Assembly (NCBI RefSeq): GCF_027942865.1
Contig: NC_134526.1
Coordinates: forward strand, 18,767,784 to 18,831,783
Reading direction: 5' to 3'
Length of the DNA: 64,000 bases
From: Odontesthes bonariensis
Taxonomy: Eukaryota; Chordata; Actinopteri; Atheriniformes; Atherinopsidae
Made by a program: the position numbers and the translations under genes. This document shows, piece by piece, positions 9,637 through 21,482 of this stretch (its first letter is position 1; each line of letters starts with the position of its first letter). Below the pieces are notes generated by a model that was given only the letters and a program-made list of their open reading frames with translations, did no database searches and was not told where the DNA came from.

Positions 9637-12600
9637 CCTCTGGGGATGGGGGAGGGACTTAAAGAGGAAAAAAAAATAGAGAACTGTACTGACAGAAAAT
9701 AGAACGCTCTGAGCCAGAGCAGTGACTGCCAAGGGAAACCACAACTTTTCTTTCTTGTGTGTTCATTGATTTTCCTCTCCTCCACTTCTTGGGGTGTCCC
9801 AGGGAAGTTGGGCTAGATGAAAGAATAGATATCAGGATGAAGGGATGTAGCAAGACTGCTGAGGCAGATCTGGATAAATGAGTAGCGTAAAAGAAGGTTA
9901 TAAAAGCCTCTTGTGTTCTACTCACATTGTTGTTGATCATCACTTGATGCCAAAAGAGCCCAAGCTCAAATTGTTTTTATGGATGGCAGGAGGAGTGGTG
10001 GACACTACTCTTTGTGTCTTAATTTTTGCCTCTGGTAATGAGCTATAGCCACTTACAAGATGTCAAGAGTTGCGACTCGATAAAAGACACTTTAAAGTCA
10101 GAGACAAAGGAGCGACCTCTTTTTCTTTTCTTTTTTTTCCCTTTTTTTTCTTGCTTCTCAAGGCTAACCTATGCCAAGTTAGCTGCAAAAAAAAATGAAA
10201 TCCAACCCTCCCAACCACCAATTGAATATTGATGAGTTTTATCATCTGTGTTTTTAAATAAGAATAAAACTGGCAAGGAGCCCTCTGCCTGTATGAGGTG
10301 AGATGGCTAAGTGGCTGGGAGAGTTGGGGAGTGTTGGGCGGGGGGGGGGGGGGGGGGGGGGTTGACCAGTCCCTCTGTGGAAATCTAGAGGACCGGATGA
10401 GTGCGTTGTGGATATTTACACTCACTCATCCTGGGGACAAACAATTCAGCCTAACCTCAACCTATGACTTGTGAAAGAAGACAAACAAAAAAAAGAAATA
10501 AGTGGAGCGGGGTTTCAGAAACGACAAACAAACCAATAACTGTTTTCTGCAGTACTTCTTCTTCTACTCCTGCAGCTGCTTCCACCTCCTCCTCCTCCTC
10601 TTCTACTTCTTCAAAACATCGAAGCTTGAATCTTCTGTTGCACCCCACGCAGCTTCGTTTTTTTAGACTTGAGGAGTTGTACACCCTATGGAATCCTGCA
10701 TGAATGATACAAGTGATTACTAATAATAGAAACAATGAGAATCTACTATCTGTGGAGGGAATTTCTCCTCTGCCCTTTCTGTTGTGATCTGTAGGGTTTC
10801 TCTCTTTTTTATTCAAAATGCTTTCTGTTTCTCTCTTTGTGCTCTGAGTGACATTCCTCTCTTTACTTTCATTTACACTAAAATCAAAAGACAGAGGGCT
10901 ATGGGAAAACTAGAAAGTTTGTGTATGTTTATGAATAGGGTGGGGGGACAAATCAATTACTTTTTGCTTGCTTGTCTGCCGTCTGTTCTGTGCCAAATGC
11001 CTGCCACTGATTCAGCTGGAACTGCACATATTTTTAGTGAGAGTAACTTTTTCTAGAACAAGATCATAAGGTGAAAATGATATAATGGGTAGCAGGGTAT
11101 AAACATGGATTTAAAAAAAATATAAAATGTGGTGACAGTACTGGTGAAGTCTGACAAATCAGTAATTTCCTAAAGTCTTCCAGGGTTTGGGGGTTCAAAC
11201 AGAGGCATCAGAGAGGAAGAGACCAATAGAAAGGCACAGAAAGGAGAGAAACTCTTCATCTTTGTTTTCTTTGTCACTGAAGGTAATAATGGATAAAACT
11301 GCTAATACAATTACATGTAAGGACCATGATGATCATGAGAACGAGATATATTTTGTTCTGTATTTTTGTGTCATTTTAGGCTCAGCTAATTCTTTTTCCA
11401 ACCCCAGAGTGGACCTCAGCCACATTGTGGGGGGATGAGTTAACACGAGCTGAAATAAGAAGTTACATAAGGCGATAGGTGCGTCTCCCCTCTGAAGATT
11501 TACCAGTCGTAGCAGGGGTCTACCAGGCTCAGTGTGTAAATAGATGTGTCCACTGTCTGGCAGGTAAAAATCAGAGTTCTGCCCACTCTTGTGGCCTGCA
11601 GGTGGCGCCATAGTACATAGAAGCTGCCTTCTAACTTACTTTGGTTATGTAGTATTAGTCAGTCATGAGAATTCAGCTCATTCCCTCACTAATAGACCAC
11701 CTCATCTGCATCACCATGTGTAAACACTGCTGACTGAACTGGATTGTAGCGCAGTTCAAAGGGGTTGGAGGAAGAATGTCTGGGTCTTGGCATGGTCCTG
11801 GAAATCACCTGCATTCTGTGTTGTTCCGCACCTGTGTAACTTTTTTCGTTTTTTATCTGTGTGTTTTTCTGTGTGCTTCAAACTAACACCGGTCACTAAC
11901 ACTCACCGCCATCAGCCCAAACATTGTTTTCAAATGTTTTTTAGTTGACCAACATTCAACCTGGAGGCCTATCACATGTTGACCAGAGAATGCATTAAAA
12001 AAAAATTGAAATGAAGAAGAAACAAAAAAAAGGACAAACCTGCCTATCAGTGTCTTTCCAGCCTTAGTGGAATGTCACAGACAAGTATTCGCATCGCTAC
12101 AAATCAGAACGCACGCAGAGTATGTAGCTCCTGGTTGTGATGTGTGTAAGTTGGTTTTTGTGTGTATGTATGTTCATGAGTGAATGTTGTTTCTTATGGC
12201 TTTTACTTTTGAGCTTTCTGTGTTTTTCTATACTTTGTCTCCAGAAATTCTTTCGAAATCTCAAGACGCTTCTGTCATATCATCCGAACAATCTGCGTGC
12301 GTGTGAGCATAAGTGTGTGTGTGTGTGTGTGTGTGAGTGTAAAGCGTGTGATGTCAGTCAACCCCTGAATGAAACATTCAAAGGCCCAAACCTTTCCACT
12401 TTCCATATTTGTGAATATGCTGCAGTAAAATCCACTAACACGCTGATTAACCACACAAAGTCTTCTAAAAGCAATGTAAAGTCGCTATGGGGAGAAGAAA
12501 AAAAAAGATTTTTTTTTCTTTTTTTCAAGTACAAAAGATTTTAAAAAGGAAAAAAAATATATATATAGTTCCAGAAATGCATGTGCTATGTGCATGCCAC

Positions 12601-13230
12601 ACCGTGGGTTTAAAGTCATTTTCAGGACATAGAAGAAAAAGCACATTAATTAATTCAGAGGAATAAAAAAAAAGAAGATATATATAAATAGATAGATGTT
12701 TGGTTTTTTTTGAGGTTTTTTTTTTTTTTTAAAAAAGCAAAAAAAAGCAATGTTTCCTTTTACCTTCTATTTTTGAGAACAAAAAAGTTAAAAAACGAGA
12801 AAAAAAAAAAGCCCAAAGGGTAAAAACACAGAAGAGACTTTGGTGAGGGTCAAAGTCTTCTTTCTTTTCTTCTGTTACATGGGGTTGAGACACGACACAT
12901 CCATGTTCAGGACACCACAAAAAAAGAACTGTTTGTAATGAAAAAAAATAATATTAAGAAAAATGACATACAGTTCAGACGACGGTGTATTCTCCCTTGT
13001 GCTTTGTGAGAGAGCCAGAGGGTGCAGGAGCCAGCCAAATCTGTTGTGTACTTGTTCTAACTGGCTGTTGGACCTTTGATCTCTCACTCACTCCTTTTTT
13101 CTCTCTAACTCTGTCTCTCTCACACTTACCTGTCGCACTCTCAGCCAGTCTCACCGCTATTTCTACCAGTGCATTTTGTAATTCCAAACAGAACTCTTCC
13201 TAAAGAATAAAATCCAGAGAGAATGCACTC
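9637..13230 (+). other. cacna1a: cacna1a 3' UTR (probable)
   Basis: No coding exon of any neighbour lies here. The interval has A/T runs, a G-run of about 22 near 10,340, a (GT)n near 12,315 and a poly-A signal AATAAA at 13,206-13,211, followed by a GT/T-rich stretch. An earlier AATAAA near 10,263 could give a shorter form. The extent is inferred, not proven. Confidence 0.5.
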
Positions 13231-16200
13231 TGTTTTGCCTCTTTTCTTGTTTACAATTCTACTCTTGTCGTTTTAAAAATTGAGTGCGTGTGTCTGTGTG
13301 CATGGCAAAGATATTTTATAGCTCGAAGATACCCTGGTACATGTCTAAGGGGTTTACTGGCATTTGTCTGTCATTAAACACATTGACTTGACACAAGAAG
13401 GAAAAGGTGTTAGTCCTTAAGGCCATCTTCTCAAAGCCGGACTAACACACCCAGATGATGTGGTTAGAGTTTGAATAACTCAAAATAAGTGCAAAATCCT
13501 ACACAAAGCTGCTTCCATTTGCATATTTTTCTGCTTACCGTGTCACAAAGGACTGCCTACTATGACTACCTGTCAAATCGTGATTCTTTAAAGCATTTCC
13601 AGACTATCTACCTGCTCTGATAAAATCCTGATTTTTTTCTTTTTTTTTCTTTTACACAGTCCTCAGCATTGTGGCATCAAATAACTCCTGTTCCACTCCT
13701 GATCCTGTATACTGCTTCAAGGAAAGTGGTTCAGTTAACAGGCCAAGTTGAGCTGTAAAAATAGCTCCACTAAGTTGTGCATGTGGCAGCTGAGGCCGGG
13801 TTGTTTAGCCTGCATAGATGAGCAAAGCCAGGTTTATTCTGCCGCATTCCATGTTAACTTGGAAGTCTGAGCTTTTGAGCTCTCAGTTGGAAAAAAACAA
13901 CCATCCATCCATTTTCTCTACATCCTTAATCCAATTCAGGGTCGGAGGGGGCTTCCACCTTAGTGTTTGTATGCATAGACTACTGTGTAATGCTTTGTTA
14001 TTGGCTGCCTGGTATTGCAAACTTTAGCTACCTTGAGTCCTCATTTATGAAGGCAGTGCATAGGATCCTACTAAAAGTCGGTGTACGCACAAAAACCAGA
14101 GAAGAAATAATAAAACACAAGCACATCTTCGGGAAATCACAGTCCACTCACAAAAAGGGAGTAAAGTGTTGCTGTGAAAGTGCTGATGAAATGTAAAACG
14201 GTTCATTTAGGATTTGACCAGCTGCTGTATCCCACAATTTAAAGGAGCTGATGGAACTGTTATAGCTCGCCAATACAAAAAGTACAGCTGGTTTTATTGT
14301 TCGTATTAAAGTGGAGCTATTGCAAAATGCAAGCCATTAAGAGGTTGTCACGTTTCATTTTGGGCATCAGTTTCCCACATCACCATTTGCTCTCCTAACT
14401 CCCGCTGTCTCCAAAACACTCATATAACACTCATATATACACGACTCACAACCTCTGTACAGGTGTGTACATTCTCCTGTCAAGTTTGTTTTTATGGATA
14501 CTAACTTTTGCATGGGAATGCCTCTTTCAGGTTCTGCTTTTGAGTGTATGCAACAGCTGAGGTCTCTGTGCAGTCAGCAAACTGCCCAGTTTGTCCATCT
14601 TGCTTTACTGGGAAGCAGACGAACCCCAGCTCCAAACGTGGGACTTCCGGGGAAAAGTGGAATTCACCACACTCACATAAAACTGGTCCACTAAAGCACC
14701 GCTGAAGGTCAGACCCACCCCCTTTGAAATGGGTTGATGTTTCTTGGGGTCTTGAGGGCAGTAGCACAAGCCTTTAACGCAGCACTGTTGCATGGACTCT
14801 GTTCACACTGGATCACCTGGGTGATCGGATCAGACGGGGACCGCTCCAGATGCAACCTTGACCATAGTTCTGAACTGCTAGCTGCGCGAGCACAGCAGAA
14901 CAGCGGACCCACAATTCAGTTTGACAACATAAGATGTCAATATATAAAGCATAAGTAAAGCATAAAACCATATATATGTTGTGTTGGTTTTTGACGAGGC
15001 TAAACACATCAAAACATGTTAAAACTATGTTGAGTAATCAATGCAAAGGTCGCTTTGTGTTTTCACAAAAGTGGGTCTTTTGTCGCTGCTCCTTCTTGAC
15101 AATTGATGTGGTGTAGAATGTGTTTCCACATGCATCTCTCCTGACCACCTGTAATTAGATCTCACTCTTATTCACTCTGTATATGATTAAATATGTACCC
15201 TACACCGTGTCTGCTTGCAAAATGCGGCCAGTCCAGTTTTGTACGGTCGCATGCACTCAAACCCTCTCAGCTCACACATTTACAGGTAGGCAATTGCGGG
15301 TGATGTCAGTGATAGTCACTTGTCACAAATAAGTGGACGCCTTACGTAGAAAATGCGGAAACTGTATGTGATTCGCTGCTCCAGCCAAGAGGAACCTCGT
15401 GACTGTGTGAATGGTTTCCTTTGGCTGCAGTTATGAGCAGCACTTTTCACATTGCACAGCTTAACAATTGTCAATGTGAAACCATTCAGTCGCCCAGCTT
15501 TCATGATTATGGTTTAACGACCGATTTGAATCAAACTATTAGTCCGCTGCCTTAATATGCAGAAGACGTGAAATGTGTCAGCTTATTTCTGTCACAATAA
15601 GCTTGTGTGAGATAGAAACAGCAGGGGTGGAGTAGGGAAATACATGCTGTTACAAGACGTACGTGTGTTATGTGTTGCATGTACGCATGTATTTTCACAG
15701 GCATGACCAGACGGTTCCGGCCACTCCTCCCAGGCCTGCGTGTACACAGACAGAGTGCTCCGGTTTCAGCCGGAAGAATAGGCCCTCAGTTGGGGCCTCA
15801 CTGGGCTCACGCAGGCACTTCCCCCCACATTCCTTCTTTTTTCTTTTCCTTGGATAGCCCCCTTCCCCCAAAACAAACAAGCACACACACACACACACAC
15901 ACACAGCCACTGGTGAATACCTCCATACAAATTGAAGAGATGTTCACATGCAACTTTCATTCCTTTCATAATAAAACCGTTTCTTTAACCAAGCTAATTT
16001 GATTTTCACCAGAACATGTAAGCAATTACTTTAAATGGAACGACTTGTATTACTCTAATCACCAGAGGTGGAAAAAAAGACTGCATGATTAATAATTGTG
16101 AAAGCTAAATTCAGGTTAGCGCTTGTTCACAAAAGTACAATATTACCTTTTAAACAAATTTTCTGTGCAAACAATAACCGAGATGTAGAGGGCTTCAGAT

Positions 16201-16514
16201 CACAGCTACACAGCCTACTTGGAGAGCAACAAGACCCCCATTGTTTTCACTGTTTGGCCGGCCGATGGCTTTTTGGCCTCCCCCCTCATTCTTCAGACCA
16301 TAACCTCCTGAACTGTCCCTTCTTTTGTCCTGCAAATCAGTGTGGGGGGATGGAAGCTAACTTCTTGACACCCAAGTTTCCTGTCCAAACACACCCACAC
16401 TCCACTTTCACACATTGACCAAAGGCACACACACACACACATACACACATGTGTATGCCATCACTGATGTATGAGGGATTTATGAGTGTCTGTGGAAAAA
16501 CAACACACCACTAG
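13231..16514. other. Intergenic interval, no gene seen
   Basis: Lies between the two convergent genes cacna1a and ier2. It contains an RTE-type LINE 3'-end remnant in reverse orientation at about 13,901-13,951 (CCATCCATCC then a decayed tail), a (CA)n run at about 15,882-15,904 and another near 16,424. The short open frames here have no recognisable similarity. Confidence 0.6.
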
Positions 16515-16941
16515 AGGTTCTCATCAGGTATGAAAATGTTTAATAAATACTGAGGTAGTTGCAGTCATTGTATGTTTTACACTTGAACACATATCCCATC
16601 TTCAGTGTCAGCGTGTAGTCATCAACATGCTCATGTACAGATACATTAGCTGCGTGGAGCAACGTGAGTTCATTCAACTTGTGGAAATGTTCATGAATGG
16701 CAGCGAAGGGTCGATCCTGTGACCTCCTGTAGTCCCGCCTTTGGCCAGCTGCAGTCACAACGAGGCCTGGGGTCACTGGGACTCACCAGCAGCACTTTTT
16801 CCGTAGTAGCTGTTAACAAGCCACGGCTGGTGAGAGTCCTGCCTGGGGGCGTTTGGGCCGCACTTTCCCAGGTGCTCAACCAAAATGGGGCGTCCAAAGA
16901 CTCCCATCGGGACGTGTCAAAATTTAAATCCACACAAGGTT

Positions 16942-17496
16942 TCAACACGCTGCTATGGCAGTCTGTAGGGGGATGGGAGTTGGGGGTGGTCCCAGTTTAC
17001 TACTACACGTCACAAAGTCCACCAAGACGGAATTGACAAGGAGCTGCTGGGGGCTGTTGCCGTGTTCAAGTTTTGCTTTCTTGCAAGGCAGGAAGTCCGG
17101 CTCGGCCGCCGCTTTCCCCCGTCTCTTCCGCGTGTGCTGCGTAGGCACACTGGGGCACATATTCTCCTTGTCTTCCGCGCTGCAGCGAGTGTCTGCTCCG
17201 TCGGGCAGGTGTGGTGAAGTATGAGGCTGTTCGGGGGGGAGGGAAGCGGGAGTCTGGAGCCCTTGAGCGCCTCTCGGCTCTGTGCTCATCTCAGCCGCGT
17301 ATTGTTGCTGTTCACCCGCTGCCGAAACACTCTCTACCGTCGTCTGAGCAGCGTGGTAGATGTCCCGGGCGGATTTCATCACCAGAGTCAAGAGGAGACT
17401 CCGATGCAGGCGGAGACCTCCCCGCTGCGTGCGAGAGCTGTACAGTTTCCCCAAAGCCACGACCATGATCCTCTTGGCCTCGGCGCTGACCTCCAT
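16942..17496 (-). CDS. ier2: Immediate early response 2 protein
   Basis: Single-exon gene of 184 codons. The start is the ATG at 17,496 because the product then begins MEVSAEAKRIMVVALGKLYS and continues RTQRGGLRLHRSLLLTLVMK, the conserved N-terminal IER motif (human MEVQKEAQRIMTL...). An upstream in-frame start at 17,613 would add 39 residues without family similarity. A basic cluster TRKRRGK and CKKAK probably acts as a nuclear localisation signal. IER2 proteins are serum- and stress-induced nuclear regulators. In human the gene lies next to CACNA1A and NACC1, as here. The 3' UTR probably ends near 16,515: ATTAAA is present on the minus strand at 16,544-16,539, overlapping an AU-rich ATTTATT, as expected for an unstable mRNA. 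Confidence 0.93.
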   Translation of the reverse strand: MEVSAEAKRIMVVALGKLYSSRTQRGGLRLHRSLLLTLVMKSARDIYHAAQTTVESVSAAGEQQQYAAEMSTEPRGAQGLQTPASLPPEQPHTSPHLPDGADTRCSAEDKENMCPSVPTQHTRKRRGKAAAEPDFLPCKKAKLEHGNSPQQLLVNSVLVDFVTCSSKLGPPPTPIPLQTAIAAC

Positions 17497-17616
17497 GACG
17501 CAGCTTGTTTTGAAACCGGTCCAGGAAAAACAATCACAGATTAACGCGTAAAGTAGTCCGTCTCTCCCCAATGACTTCACGCGCAGACACAATGCAGGCT
17601 GCGTGCGGGACAACTC

Positions 17617-17637
17617 CTTATAACCTCGTTGACGTCA
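17617..17637 (-). promoter_or_regulatory. ier2 promoter elements: CRE and TATA-like box
   Basis: A perfect palindromic CRE (TGACGTCA) sits at 17,630-17,637 and a TATA-like TTATAAGG at 17,624-17,617 on the minus strand, about 125-140 bp upstream of the ier2 ATG. A CRE with a TATA box is typical of cAMP/serum-responsive immediate-early promoters. The link to ier2 is by position only. Confidence 0.6.
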
Positions 17638-18685
17638 CTCAGGCAGCGTCATACGAGTCCCGCCCACACCCGCCTCACTCACTCACAGAGTTTTGTACTT
17701 TAAACAACCGTGGTGGAGCAGCTGGCCAGACAACTGTGGGGCTGTACGTTTACTGTCGATGCAAGCTCAAATCTTAAGATACAGAAGGTGAAATATGTAC
17801 TGAGAGAGCAGAACTCATGGAAAACACTAAAACAAACAAAAAGCACAGCAGTAGAAATCTGTAAACCTGTTGGATGGAAACTTGCGTGCTCACTCTTAAG
17901 CCTGCCATTCCTCACACTTTAGAATCATAGAAGAGCGTTTATTATTGATCTTTTTTTCCTTTTCACACTACGTCTTATTAGCCAACGTCTCTTTTGAACC
18001 GGCCTCTGGATCTAATGGTCTATTAGATGTCCATTAGATTGCAAATTTGCTGCACCAGTTACACGCAGGTAAACACACGCAGGTATATTAAGAATTGGAA
18101 CTTTGTGACTACCGTCTCCCAAACCCTTTCTGACAGACACACACACACACTTCTCCGTGCATTGCACAGCCCATAGCCAACCTGACCAGTTAATACCGAC
18201 TCTGCTTTTACGATGGCATATTTAGCTGTTGCCAGAGCTCAGGTTTCAGCATTGTAACTCCCTTTAAGAGCCTGTGAGAGTCATATTTTGGTTGCAAGGT
18301 CACGTGGCACAAATACTGAAGTTATTCAAGAAAATTAAGCAGCTCAAACTGCTTAAAAAAGAAAACTTTTGCAACTTGGAGAGGTAAAAGTTAAATTAAG
18401 TCCAATTGCTCCGTGCAACTGCAATATATAATTATATATATACATATACACATATGTGTATATTATTTTACTCTAGCACTGTTGTATTACATCTTTATGT
18501 AAAATTTGTCTTACATAATAGGCTATTTACAAGGAGTTCATGAACTGGCATCATCACAATAACATTCTTTATGCAGCCAAGCAAGTACCGGGTCATTTGA
18601 TTTGACTAGTCAAAACGAGATTGCTGTGCTGTTAACACCAAAGAGTGAACAACACTTAAAGAGCCCCTGTGCTCAGTCAAGTTTA

Positions 18686-19068
18686 AGGCTGCGGCTACAC
18701 GGAAACGTTTTTCACTGTAAACGATACTTTTTCTTATCGTTTCGCTGTCGCGGCCACACGGAGCCGGCGTTCCCACTACCCCAAAACGATAGTTTTTGAG
18801 AACGGGTTCCAGAGTGGGAAAGTTTGAAAACGGCCTCGTTTCGTTTCCATTGTTACAGCAAAAACGTTTTTGCGTCAGCCACACGTTGACGCTGGGAGCC
18901 AATTTTAACACCTCTCTATTGTCTCACAGCGTGGCGTGACACAGTGGCGTGTGTACTGTATCGTTTCATCGTTGTCGTCTGGACAGCAGCGCGTTTCCGT
19001 GTGGTCGCAAGAATTTTCGAACCCGTTTTCAAAAAAAACCTCGTTTCGTTTTCGTGTAGCCGTAGCCT
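18686..19068. mobile_element. MITE, 383 bp, with terminal inverted repeats
   Basis: The left end reads AGGCTGCGGCTACACGGAAA and the right end, reversed, reads AGGCTACGGCTACACGAAAA, so the termini are inverted repeats of more than 20 bp. The interior has further palindromic pieces built from CGTTTTC/GAAAACG. There is no coding capacity. Both flanks share AGTTT, compatible with a decayed target duplication. A hAT-like origin is possible but not shown. Confidence 0.75.
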
Positions 19069-21482
19069 GAGTTTGAAGCATCTGACTTTCAGTTAATCTT
19101 AACAGTGAAAACACATCTGACGAGTCACATGTGTATTTATAAAACAGGAGGTGAAATGGTCTGTTGTGTGGAAGGTATTTTGGTCTATTCTTATCCTTTC
19201 TCCCATCAGGAAGGGAAGCTATTCCACTCCCCCCAGCTATCTGGAATGGTCAATAGACTGCCTATAATCCAGCCTGAGCTGTCCTCACTCTCACCCATCC
19301 CCCACCGCGCTGCTTCCTACAGCAGGAAACAAGAAAGGCCGGTGGGGGAGGCGGGGTGCTGAGGTTAACAGACAGAAGCCCATATTAAGCACATCCTGCT
19401 CTTGTGGGGCCTTGCTGAGGAAAACCCATGACGTGCGTGGGAGCCCTGGTTTCCTGAGGCCATTTAAAGTAACAGTAGTGAGGATTGCGTCAGGGCTTGC
19501 TACTTCCTAGAGACCATATTTGGGCATAGAAATCTATTCCCTCACTTTGTATGGCTATCAGAAAATGGTCAGTTCTTCAGGCTTCAATGACAGCTGGAAA
19601 GGGCTGTCTCGATTATAATAATTATGAGGACGTCTGATTAGATTTCACTCAGCTTAATGATATGCTATCCTTGCAGATTTAAATTCTTAAAGACAGCGAG
19701 GCGGACATGTCTTCTCACTCTTTTTTTTTTTCGGCCTCAGAGAGGAATTTGTGGTATGCAGGCGATTGTCCCTCCTGTGACTGCAGTTCAACAGAGCTTT
19801 GGTGGCAGAGGAAAGCAGGTCACTGTTTTCATCTTCAAAACAAGCTGCCAGTGTCAGAAAATATGCTTATCTGCACGGTAGGAATGTATCCAAATCGGTT
19901 GGTACGACATGAAAAGAAAGAGAAAGACACCAGCACTGTTATCTGAATATTGATGCCATTACTTTTGTTGATCGATTTTTAAAGACACACTTTGGATTTT
20001 GCAAGGCATCCGACCGTACTTCTGTTCAAGTCTTATTGCACTCTATTATCAGTTTTAAATCTCTGCAGTGGATCCTGAAAGGAAGCTGGTTTTTGCTTCA
20101 CTTTTGAGTGCTGCAAAATGATAGTGTGGGAACTTGCTGCCCTCTTGTGGTCATTGTATGGAACTGAACCAGGAGGTACAGATTGTTTGGCGCCTGTTCA
20201 AAAGCTACAGCATGACCCATCGTAGAGGTCAACTGGTACACATTAATTATCACTGCTCTTCACTCTTAATCCCATCTCACTAAACTGAGACGACGCATTG
20301 CCATGTTGACCTTTGAAATTCCTTTGATCATTTTTTTTTGGAATGTGTGCAGTATACTGCGCCCTTTTTCTTAAAAAAAAAAAACAGCAGGATTGCTAAC
20401 ATGGTATAAACAATAAGTCATATTAGCAGTTCCATCTGGAGATCAGCTGTGCTGGACTGCCGAAGCAGTGTTATAACTGATTCAGTTTTAAATATACAGC
20501 TTGATCCAAAAGTTTGAGCCTTCTGTTGAAAATGCTTCCACTGTTGATTCAAGTTAAAGTAAATAAAGAGAGCATTTTTTCCCATGTGGTATATGTGTAG
20601 CCACTTGTCCGTGTTGCTGCTCTCTTATATAAGTGACAGTTGGGCTTAAGCTACACTGACTTCATGTTCAAGCAAAACCTGATAAGGAATGTTGACCACA
20701 TGATCTGGACTATATTTCAAAGAGCTTCCAGTGATTGACAGTCAGCAAAGCAAGGATGCTTTCTTGGTTTTACAGAACACCAAAAAGGATGTAGTCTGTC
20801 TCTGACTACTGAGAGTACCCCTCCTTGGCCAGGAAACAGTTGATTTGGCTCCATGACCACCTCCGGAATACCAAACACCCCCAGGCTTGCATTTTCCCGC
20901 CACCACGTTTGCACTTTTTGGTCTGATGCACTGAGATGCATTTCTGCTTTTCACCTCCTTACACAGACTTTTGTTACTTGCAGAAATCTCAAGCTGGGAT
21001 TCATGAATTATTACACTTAGTCCACCTCAAGGATTCAGATTTTTTTATTTATTTTTTACATAGCTTTTGCTGGCTGGAGCCGTGTGTTCCTTATGTAACT
21101 AGTTCTCTAAGTGTGATGAAGTCTTTCTAAATCTCCCAGTGTGCAAAGCAAAAGGTATTGATTTGGTTTGACATTATTTTGCTTCGAATTTACAATTCAA
21201 AGGAGTTAACAGGGTCGTCGTACCAAATGTGCTTTCATATATCATTGTTCTACACAATCGTATCTATTTTTTTTTTCTTAATTTTGCAAAACAAATCTTT
21301 CTGAGAGTAAAATCCTCAACGTTTAAGTATGTATGCATAACAAATTCTAATTTATTTTCAGACATTGTTCTTCCCACCTTATTTTAATGTTTTGAGGGAC
21401 TGAATAAATAGACACTGGCTCTGTTTTGGTCTCCCAAACTCACTGGAAATACATCCGCTACTTTGCACTCTGTATAAACTAT

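Noticed and set aside
13516..13524. Octamer ATTTGCAT-like motif downstream of cacna1a
   Set aside because: Isolated and far from the Ig locus; expected by chance in AT-rich DNA.
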